Assembly (NCBI RefSeq): GCF_003217775.1
Contig: NZ_QJVJ01000003.1
Coordinates: 372,001 to 436,000, forward strand
Reading direction: 5' to 3'
DNA length: 64,000 nucleotides
From: Paenibacillus flagellatus
Lineage (GTDB): Bacteria; Bacillota; Bacilli; Paenibacillales; NBRC-103111
The position numbers and the translations under genes are program-made. Numbering within the stretch: position 1 is the first letter of the stretch; every line of letters begins with the position of its first letter. This document shows, piece by piece, positions 58,324 through 64,000 of the stretch. Under the pieces are notes generated by a model. The model was not told the origin of the DNA, made no database searches, and saw nothing but the letters and a program-made list of their open reading frames with translations.

Positions 58324-60276
58324 TTAAGTTGAGTGCAAATAGCGGTTCAAATTGCGGATGTACCGGTGGCGGATGACGGCAAAATAGGCCGTCTGCGCCG
58401 CGACGAAGCCGAGCAGAACCCCGCCGGTCTCCGCGGCGATCGAAAGCGGAAAGAACGATTGCAGCGCCGCGAAGGCGAACGCGCTGTGCACGATCGCGAA
58501 CGCGATCGGCGCGAAAAACAGCGTCGCCAGCTGAACCGTTACGCTGCGGTTCAACTCCTTTTCCGTCAAGCCGAGCTTCGAAACGGCGGCGTATTGGCGG
58601 CCGTCGTCATCGAGGTCGGCGTACAAGCGGAAGTAAAGCATACTGCCGGCCGCGATGAAAAATACGGTGCCGACGAGCAGCGCGGCGAACAGCATCGTGC
58701 CGTACAAGCTTCGCTGAACGGCGGCCAGCGTGCAGCTTACCGTCATCGCATACGGTTGATCCGAATCGTAGCGGACGACGCCGTCCGGGGCGAGCCCGGC
58801 GGCCAGGCCGAACGTTCGCTCGTAATCGGAAACGTAATAGCCCGTGAACCGGTCCGTCTTCTCCGCCGCGATCCGCCCGAACAGCTCGTCGGCGACGACG
58901 ACGCCTCCGAAGCCGCCTGCCGCTTCGCCGGCCAAATCGTCGGACAAGTAGTCCGGGATCGGCACGTGCTTCGTGTGACCGATTTCCCGGACGGACAGCC
59001 CGTTCGCCCGAAGCGTGTACGATGCCGGCGTCCGCACGTCCGCGGCTCGCCTGTCCCGCTGAGCGCCGAGCATGACGAGCGCCTCGTCGCCGGTAAGCGG
59101 CGGCTCGCCGAAGGCGAAGCCGGCTTGCTCGACCGTCTTCCGGTAGTCCGAGAACGATACGATCGGCATCAGCCGCGGCGGCGATGGCGCGGTCGACGCT
59201 TCGACCGCCGCATACTTGATCGGCATCCGGACGACGCCGTACGCCAGTCCTTTGGCCGCCAGCTCCGCCTCGATGTCCGCCAAGTGGCTTCGATCGACGC
59301 CGCTGCCATCTTTGGCGATGTAGACGACCGCCGCGAGGTAATCTTCGCGAAACTGCTTGGACAACGATTGGATCGAAGCGAATACGCCGACCGAGCAAAA
59401 CGATACCGCCGATACGATCGTCACCGCGAACAGCATGCGCGCGTTGTCCTTCAACCGGAACGCCATATGGGAAATCGTCCAAAGCCGGGTTCCCCGCCAG
59501 ACGGTCCGGCGTCTTCGTCTCATTAGACGAACGAAGGCGACGCCGAGTTGCGTATACGCCAAGTACGTGCCGACGATCGTCATCCCGACGACCGGGACGA
59601 TGCGGACATAGACCGTGGCGATCGTCGACGTCGCGGCAAGCGCGTATCCGACCGTCAGGAGCAAGGCGCCCAGAACGGCGAGCATCGGCGAAGCGAACGG
59701 CTCCGGCTCCGGCTTCCGCCCGGACAGAAACAGCTCGTTCAGCCGTTTGCCGCGGACAAGCCCGGTCGTACAAACGGAGATGACGCCGAACAGGACGAGA
59801 AAAGCGCCGACCGTCAAGACGGGCACCCGCCAAGAGAGGTGAAACGGAAGCTCGGCAACGCCCAGAATACCCGATCCGATCAGGAGAAACAGCTTGCCCG
59901 TCAACGTCCCGACGGCGAGACCGGCGGCGATCGCACCGCAGCCGATGATCATGTTCTCGACCGCGACCATGGCCGCGAGCTGTCCCGGCGTCATGCCGTG
60001 CAGCAGCAATATGCCGAATTCGCGTTTCCGCGTTCGAAGAAACGAGCCGACCGAATACAGCACGAAGCCGAAGCAGAACGCGAACAGGATGCATTCGGCC
60101 GCGATCATCATTTGCAGGGCGACGTCGTAGACGATTCCTTCGCGAAGGCCCGGATTGAACGCGATGAGCGCACAGACGAAAAAGATCGTCACCGAAAACG
60201 CGCTGCTGCCGAAGTAGGCCGCGTACAGCCTCTTGTTGCGGACGACGTTGTTAAAGGCGAGCCGGCGTAACGTCAC
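58324..60276 (-). CDS. Bce-type antimicrobial-peptide ABC transporter permease (FtsX family)
   Basis: Protein of 650 residues starting at GTG 60276 (GGGAGGAG upstream). Ten membrane helices are visible, with a large extracellular domain of ~200 residues between helices 7 and 8, the hallmark of BceB-like permeases. LRTRKREFGILLLHGM is the conserved FtsX region. Such permeases bind peptides that target lipid II cycle intermediates and also signal to the paired kinase. It overlaps the ATPase gene by 26 bases. Substrate peptide unknown. Confidence 0.92.
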   Translation of the reverse strand: MTLRRLAFNNVVRNKRLYAAYFGSSAFSVTIFFVCALIAFNPGLREGIVYDVALQMMIAAECILFAFCFGFVLYSVGSFLRTRKREFGILLLHGMTPGQLAAMVAVENMIIGCGAIAAGLAVGTLTGKLFLLIGSGILGVAELPFHLSWRVPVLTVGAFLVLFGVISVCTTGLVRGKRLNELFLSGRKPEPEPFASPMLAVLGALLLTVGYALAATSTIATVYVRIVPVVGMTIVGTYLAYTQLGVAFVRLMRRRRRTVWRGTRLWTISHMAFRLKDNARMLFAVTIVSAVSFCSVGVFASIQSLSKQFREDYLAAVVYIAKDGSGVDRSHLADIEAELAAKGLAYGVVRMPIKYAAVEASTAPSPPRLMPIVSFSDYRKTVEQAGFAFGEPPLTGDEALVMLGAQRDRRAADVRTPASYTLRANGLSVREIGHTKHVPIPDYLSDDLAGEAAGGFGGVVVADELFGRIAAEKTDRFTGYYVSDYERTFGLAAGLAPDGVVRYDSDQPYAMTVSCTLAAVQRSLYGTMLFAALLVGTVFFIAAGSMLYFRLYADLDDDGRQYAAVSKLGLTEKELNRSVTVQLATLFFAPIAFAIVHSAFAFAALQSFFPLSIAAETGGVLLGFVAAQTAYFAVIRHRYIRNLNRYLHST

Positions 60277-61021
60277 GCGAGTCTCCTCCCAACAGCGACA
60301 GCATATCGAGAATGCGCTGAAAAAACGTTTGGCGGCTGTCCCCTCTGTACATGTCGTTGACGAGCTTCCCGTCCTTGATGAAAACGACCCGATCGCAATA
60401 GCTGGCCGCCGACGCGTCGTGCGTCGCCATTAGGATCGTCGCGCCGTCCCGCCCGCCGAGGGCGGACAGCGTCGTCATGACGTCGTTCGACGCTCTGGAG
60501 TCGAGATTGCCGGTCGGCTCGTCGGCGAGCACTAGCGCCGGTCGATGAATGATCGCCCGCGCGATGGCGGTCCGCTGCATTTGCCCGCCGGACAGCTCGT
60601 ACGTGCGCTTCGCCCGCAGATGGCCGATGCCGAGCGTGCGCATCGTCTCCTCCAGCCTCGTCTCGATCTCGTGCACCGGTACGCGGTCGAGAACGAGCGG
60701 CAGCGCGACGTTCTCCTCGACGGTCAGCTTTTCGAGCAAGTTGTAATGCTGGAAGACGAAGCCGAGCCGCCGTCGGCGGAACAGCGCCTTCTCCCGCTTG
60801 TCGAGCGCGAACGGACTGCGGCCGTCCAGGACGATCTCGCCCGCCGTCGGCTCGTCGATCGTCGCGATCACGTTCAACAGCGTCGTCTTGCCGCTGCCCG
60901 AAGGTCCCATGATGCCGACGAATTCGCCCTCTCCGATCGTCAGGCTGACGTTGTCCAGCGCGGTGCAGCTCACCGTACCTTCGTATATTTTCGTCAAAGC
61001 GTTCGTTTCCAGAACCGGCAC
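60251..61021 (-). CDS. Bce-type ABC transporter ATPase
   Basis: Protein of 256 residues starting at GTG 61021 with GAAGGAGCG upstream. Walker A GPSGSGKT (39-46), Q-loop FQHYNLL, signature LSGGQ (143-147) and Walker B LVLADEPTGNLDS (163-175) are intact. The MacB/BceA-type LSGGQMQRTAIARA stretch fits the antimicrobial-peptide subgroup. It powers the permease encoded next. A probable activated promoter and inverted repeat lie 35-100 bases upstream, overlapping the end of the kinase gene. Confidence 0.94.
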   Translation of the reverse strand: MPVLETNALTKIYEGTVSCTALDNVSLTIGEGEFVGIMGPSGSGKTTLLNVIATIDEPTAGEIVLDGRSPFALDKREKALFRRRRLGFVFQHYNLLEKLTVEENVALPLVLDRVPVHEIETRLEETMRTLGIGHLRAKRTYELSGGQMQRTAIARAIIHRPALVLADEPTGNLDSRASNDVMTTLSALGGRDGATILMATHDASAASYCDRVVFIKDGKLVNDMYRGDSRQTFFQRILDMLSLLGGDSRDVTPARL

Positions 61022-61055
61022 GCGACTCGCTCCTTCCTTGGATCGTTACGTTCTC

Positions 61056-61120
61056 ATTATAGGCCGCCTTCGTCGCGCCAGCCATCGCGCCAGCTTACAT
61101 TACCTTACGCGATTGTAAGG
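61056..61120 (-). promoter_or_regulatory. Candidate response-regulator-activated promoter of the Bce-type transporter
   Basis: Minus-strand TATAAT (61061-61056) with a poor -35 (TGGCTG) at 17-bp spacing. Just upstream is the perfect inverted repeat CCTTAC-N6-GTAAGG (61103-61120) and an extra CTTAC at 61094-61098, ten bases away. A weak -35 next to a repeat is the pattern of BceR-activated bceAB promoters. Confidence 0.6.
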
Positions 61121-62102
61121 TTTGGAAGACGATCCGGACCGTCGTCCCGGCTCCGGGCTCCGACTCGATTTCGAGCCGATGGCCGAGCTTCCGGCATATT
61201 TGATTCGCCAAGTACAGCCCCATCCCGGTCGACTCGGGGAACGTCCGCCCGTTTTCCCCCGTAAAATAAGGCTCGAATACGCGAGGCAAATCGCTGCTCG
61301 GAATGCCGACCCCTTCATCCCGCACGTCCAGTACGGTCCCGTCCTCGCGGGCATAAGCGTTCAGATGGATGTGCCGGTTCGGCTCGGCCGAATAACGGAT
61401 CGCGTTCGTCAAAAGCTGCGTCAGCACGAAATGGAGCCATTTGTCGTCCGAGACGACCGCCGGCCGCCCTTCGATCCGGACGACGGGGAACAGCCGGCTG
61501 CGAATAAACAACCGTTTCTGGGCGGACACGGCCGTCCGCACGACGGTTTCCAGATCGAGCGTCTCGGCATGGAAATCCCGCTCGAACGTATCGAGCCGAG
61601 CCGTAACCAGCACCGTTTCCAGCCCTTTCTTCATCCGGTCGAGCTCGTCGCCGATCGCCGCGAACCGTTCGTCGTCTTCGTCCTGCACGATCAGGTGGAT
61701 GACCGACAACGGAATTTTCATCTGGTGCACCCATTGGTTGATGAACTGGATATGGTCGTCGATTTTCCGTTTATATTGGTGCAGCTCGGCCCGGTAAAGC
61801 CGGTATTGCTCCCGCAGGAGACGCCGCAAGCCGGCGGCGAGCGGAGAAGATTCGGCGTCGCCGCCGTCGGACGCCCAATCGCCGATCGATTCGGGCTTTT
61901 TTTCCAGCCGGGCGTAAAACGTTCGGCAGGACCAGTAACGCCAGGCGAGGTAGCCGGCAAGCATGCAGCCGCTGAGCAGCGCCGCATACCAGACGATCGG
62001 CGTATGGCGGTAGCCGTCCAGCCGATACACGAGCGTGACGACGAACAGCTGGGCGGCATAGACGACGACGAGAGGAATATGGTCGCGGATAAACAGCTTC
62101 AT
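61095..62102 (-). CDS. Bce-type intramembrane-sensing histidine kinase
   Basis: Protein of 335 residues with two membrane helices (~10-27 and ~37-54) separated by a very short loop, so it has no extracellular sensor and must receive its signal from the transporter. The phospho-box is QWVHQMKIPLSV with His126; the ATPase has LTQLLTNAIRYS, DEGVGIP and TGMGLYLA. The ATG at 62102 overlaps the regulator's stop as ATGA and has GGGAGGAG upstream. BceS/VraG-partner type. Its C-terminal codons overlap the likely regulator-binding site for the transporter. Confidence 0.94.
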   Translation of the reverse strand: MKLFIRDHIPLVVVYAAQLFVVTLVYRLDGYRHTPIVWYAALLSGCMLAGYLAWRYWSCRTFYARLEKKPESIGDWASDGGDAESSPLAAGLRRLLREQYRLYRAELHQYKRKIDDHIQFINQWVHQMKIPLSVIHLIVQDEDDERFAAIGDELDRMKKGLETVLVTARLDTFERDFHAETLDLETVVRTAVSAQKRLFIRSRLFPVVRIEGRPAVVSDDKWLHFVLTQLLTNAIRYSAEPNRHIHLNAYAREDGTVLDVRDEGVGIPSSDLPRVFEPYFTGENGRTFPESTGMGLYLANQICRKLGHRLEIESEPGAGTTVRIVFQTLQSRKVM

Positions 62103-62797
62103 CGCGTCTCCTCCCAGCTCGGGACGAGCCGATACCCTTGCCCCCGAATCGTCTGGAGCGCGTCGTGAACGCCGAGCGATTGCAGCTTTTTGCGGACGCG
62201 GGCGATATAGACGTTCAGCGTGTTGTCGTCCACGAACGTCTGATCGTCCCATATTTTTTCGAGCAGCCGGTCCCGGCTGACGATTCGCTCCGGCTTCTCC
62301 AGCAGCTCCTCCACGATTTTCGTTTCGGTATGGCTGAGCTCGATTTTGCGCTCGCCGAGCGAGAGCATGAGCCGTTCCGGATCGAGCGTCAAGCCGGCGA
62401 ACGAGCGCGTCCGCTCGCGGTGCCCGGCGTACGGTCCGTACGCCCGTCGCAGCTGGCTGTTGATTTTCGCGACGACGATCTCGTAATCGAACGGCTTCGT
62501 GATGTAATCGTCGGCGCCGTTCTCGAGCGCCATGACCTGATCCATTTTCCCTTCGCGCGCCGATACGAACACGATCGGGCACGTGGAGACGGTGCGGATT
62601 TGCCGGCACCAATAATAGCCGTCGTATTTCGGCAAATTGACGTCGAGCAGAACGAGATGCGGGGCGTACGCTTCGAATTCCGCCTTGACGCGGTCGAAGT
62701 CGGCGACGGACCTCGTATCGTAGCCGAACTTGCGTAGGTGGCGCTCGAGCAAGCCGGCGAGCGATTTGTCGTCCTCGACCAGCATTAATTTGAACAT
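62099..62797 (-). CDS. OmpR-family response regulator (BceR type)
   Basis: Protein of 232 residues. The receiver holds VEDD and the phosphoacceptor Asp52 (LLDVNLPKYDGYYWCRQIR); KPFDYEIVVAKI follows. The C-terminal winged helix (IELSHTETKIVEELLEKPERIVSRDRLLEKIWDD and VDDNTLNVYIARVRKKL) is that of OmpR/PhoB proteins. It is encoded directly before the BceS-like kinase and would activate the BceAB-like transporter. First gene of the run on this strand. A leader hairpin lies between it and the upstream ABC gene. Confidence 0.94.
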   Translation of the reverse strand: MFKLMLVEDDKSLAGLLERHLRKFGYDTRSVADFDRVKAEFEAYAPHLVLLDVNLPKYDGYYWCRQIRTVSTCPIVFVSAREGKMDQVMALENGADDYITKPFDYEIVVAKINSQLRRAYGPYAGHRERTRSFAGLTLDPERLMLSLGERKIELSHTETKIVEELLEKPERIVSRDRLLEKIWDDQTFVDDNTLNVYIARVRKKLQSLGVHDALQTIRGQGYRLVPSWEETR

Positions 62798-62838
62798 CGT
62801 CGTTATTCTCCTTTTGGCGCGTATCCAAATAAAAGAAA

Positions 62839-62875
62839 GACCGGGTTGTCCTGAGTCGTCCCGATCTCTATTATA
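62839..62875 (-). terminator. Hairpin with T-rich tail between the YtrB-like and response-regulator genes
   Basis: Minus-strand GATCGGG / CCCGGTC stem (one G-T pair) with extra GAC/GTC pairing, followed by TTTCTTTTATTT. TATAAT (62875-62870) lies just upstream of it, so this may be a terminator of the upstream unit or an attenuator in the regulator's leader. Confidence 0.45.
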
Positions 62876-62937
62876 ACGGTTCCTCCGGCGCTTGCGTTAC
62901 GTCCGGCTCGGCATCGTCGACGCTTCGTATTCGCCCG

Positions 62938-63819
62938 TTAACCCGGCACGCCGTTCAGCAGCTTCTCGAGCAGCTCGTCGGCGGCCAGCGGCTGCTCGCC
63001 CGTCACCGCGACGCCGGCGGAGGCCAGGTAGGCCGTCGTCGCCGCCGCATCCCTCGTCACGAGCTGCGGATACGGGGCGTCGTCATACTCGACGGCTCCG
63101 GGAATGTCGGATACGGCTGGAATGGAATCGCCGGACAGCCATAGACGCTTCCACGACCGGAACAGCTCGTCCTTCTCGTACGGACCTTCCAGCCGGCCGT
63201 CCTTCAACAGCAGGATGCAATCCGCGAATTGACGTATATCCTCGACGGAATGGGTCGTCATCAGGACGGTACGCTCGATCGTTTCGGCTTCGGCGGCGAG
63301 CATTTGCTTCAGCCGGTTCCGGCTCGTGATATCGAGCCCGTTCGTCGGCTCGTCGAGCAGCAGGAGCGGCGCACGGGTGCCGAGGGCGAGCGTCAGCGCC
63401 GCCTTTTTCCGGTCCCCCTGCGACAGCTTCCCGTACTTCTTGTTCGTCGCGACGCGAAAGGCGCCGGCTCGGCCGAGGAAATCCCGCCGGTCCCATCCGT
63501 CGTACCATCCGCCGATCAGCTCGCCCATCTCCTCCAGCGTGAACGACTCGCATCCTTCCAGAGGCTCCGGCACGTAAGCCGCCTGCCGCTTGACGGGCGA
63601 TTCCCCTTCGTCGTAAGACAGGCCGAACAGCCGCACGCTTCCCGAGGTCGGCTTCATCAAGTTCATCACGCATTTCAGCAGCGTCGATTTGCCCGATCCG
63701 TTCGCCCCGACCAACACATACACGAGCCCCGGCTCCAATGCCAAATCGATCGGGCCAAGCGTGAAGTCCCCGGTTCGCTTCACGAACCGTTCCAGCCGGA
63801 GCGGCGCCTTCGATGTCAT
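62938..63819 (-). CDS. ABC transporter ATPase, YtrB-like
   Basis: Protein of 293 residues. Walker A VGANGSGKS (37-45), a signature variant LSQGD (132-136) and Walker B LLLLDEPTNGLD are present. The C-terminal ~80 residues form an extra domain, as in YtrB and other ATPases for small export or envelope transporters. The ATG overlaps the stop of the upstream GntR gene (ATGA), which matches the ytrAB arrangement. No permease gene follows: the next gene on this strand is the response regulator. A permease may lie upstream beyond the window. Confidence 0.9.
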   Translation of the reverse strand: MTSKAPLRLERFVKRTGDFTLGPIDLALEPGLVYVLVGANGSGKSTLLKCVMNLMKPTSGSVRLFGLSYDEGESPVKRQAAYVPEPLEGCESFTLEEMGELIGGWYDGWDRRDFLGRAGAFRVATNKKYGKLSQGDRKKAALTLALGTRAPLLLLDEPTNGLDITSRNRLKQMLAAEAETIERTVLMTTHSVEDIRQFADCILLLKDGRLEGPYEKDELFRSWKRLWLSGDSIPAVSDIPGAVEYDDAPYPQLVTRDAAATTAYLASAGVAVTGEQPLAADELLEKLLNGVPG

Positions 63820-64000
63820 TCGGTATCGCCCCTTTCCTTGAGCACGTCGGCCATTACGTTTTCGAACGTCCGTCGCGTCCGCTCCGGATCGAGCTGCAGC
63901 CGGAAGCTCATCTCCACCGCGCTGCGAAACGCCTGGTAGAGCGTCGCATCCGCGACCTGCTTCCTCTCCTCCGGCTCCACGTCCGCCACGAACGTGCCTT
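63816..64000 (-). CDS. GntR-family repressor, YtrA type (5' end outside window)
   Basis: Only the last 60 codons are inside the window, read on the minus strand up to the edge. The visible sequence begins GTFVADVEPEERKQVADATL, the end of the winged helix (GTFV is the classic wing sequence) and the short two-helix tail of the YtrA subfamily. It ends in VLKERGDTE. The stop overlaps the ATPase start as ATGA. YtrA-type regulators repress an adjacent ABC transporter and respond to cell-wall antibiotics. Confidence 0.85.
   Translation of the reverse strand, partial: GTFVADVEPEERKQVADATLYQAFRSAVEMSFRLQLDPERTRRTFENVMADVLKERGDTE

Noticed and set aside
1-64000. CRISPR arrays, insertion sequences, prophage or toxin-antitoxin loci
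   Set aside because: No regularly spaced repeats, transposase or integrase motifs, or paired small toxin/antitoxin genes were found on either strand.

Overview
The window looks like chromosomal DNA of a high-GC, endospore-forming Gram-positive of the Paenibacillaceae (Paenibacillus/Cohnella type). The basis is: strong AGGAGG-type ribosome sites with many GTG and TTG starts, a complete gerP set and a gerA-type germinant receptor, YesM/YesN-like and membrane-anchored AraC regulators beside ATPase-less sugar importers, a FIMAH-domain secreted protein, and Firmicute-type riboswitches. I see no rRNA, tRNA, CRISPR array, transposase or prophage genes; most genes lie on the minus strand.

Layout. 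1-2.1 kb: end of a SNF2-family helicase, then a 14-TM-type MFS exporter. 2.1-7 kb: a large secreted beta-propeller protein divergent from an unusual GntR/solute-binding-protein fusion regulator. 7-11.2 kb: a c-di-AMP (ydaO/yuaA) riboswitch ahead of a 54-residue ORF, small membrane and ankyrin proteins, and a DinG/XPD-type Fe-S helicase. 11.3-28.4 kb: a glycan-use region with a phosphodiesterase-like enzyme, heparinase II/III-like lyase, Dabb protein, sulfatase, and two parallel modules of membrane AraC regulator, two permeases and a solute-binding lipoprotein. 28.6-31.2 kb: HxlR and tandem-MerR regulators, a TVP38 membrane protein and an NlpC/P60 lipoprotein. 31.3-35 kb: gerA-gerB-gerC type germination receptor operon. 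35-46.7 kb: metal-sensing ArsR, then a six-gene importer/catabolic operon (solute-binding protein, two permeases, 2-hydroxyacid dehydrogenase, ribokinase, DapA-family aldolase) lying downstream of a solute-binding protein/histidine kinase/response regulator trio. 46.8-50.1 kb: DUF1697, YqfQ-like, MFS and NlpC/P60 genes. 50.2-52.8 kb: gerPF, an Hsp20 (GerT-like) gene on the other strand, and gerPABCDE. 52.9-56.8 kb: MOSC protein, guanidine-I riboswitch with ykkCD, YjbR, DUF429 and arylamine N-acetyltransferase. 56.8-62.8 kb: a run of response regulator, kinase, ABC ATPase and FtsX-type permease (BceRSAB type) followed without a clear break by DedA and uppP. 62.9-64 kb: an ABC ATPase coupled to a GntR (YtrA type) gene cut by the window edge.

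How the parts work together. The carbohydrate importers all lack their own ATPase and probably share one encoded elsewhere. Their regulators sit directly upstream, and candidate operator repeats and a cre box lie in the expected places. The Bce-type module, DedA and UppP all bear on the undecaprenyl-phosphate cycle and appear co-transcribed, which suggests a cell-envelope antibiotic response unit. The sporulation genes share a CATAnnnTG element at a similar distance from their starts, which suggests late mother-cell (sigma-K) expression.

All functional calls are from reading the sequence and knowledge of families; no search was run. Where the first possible start codon had no ribosome site, I moved the start to the codon that does, and say so in the entry.
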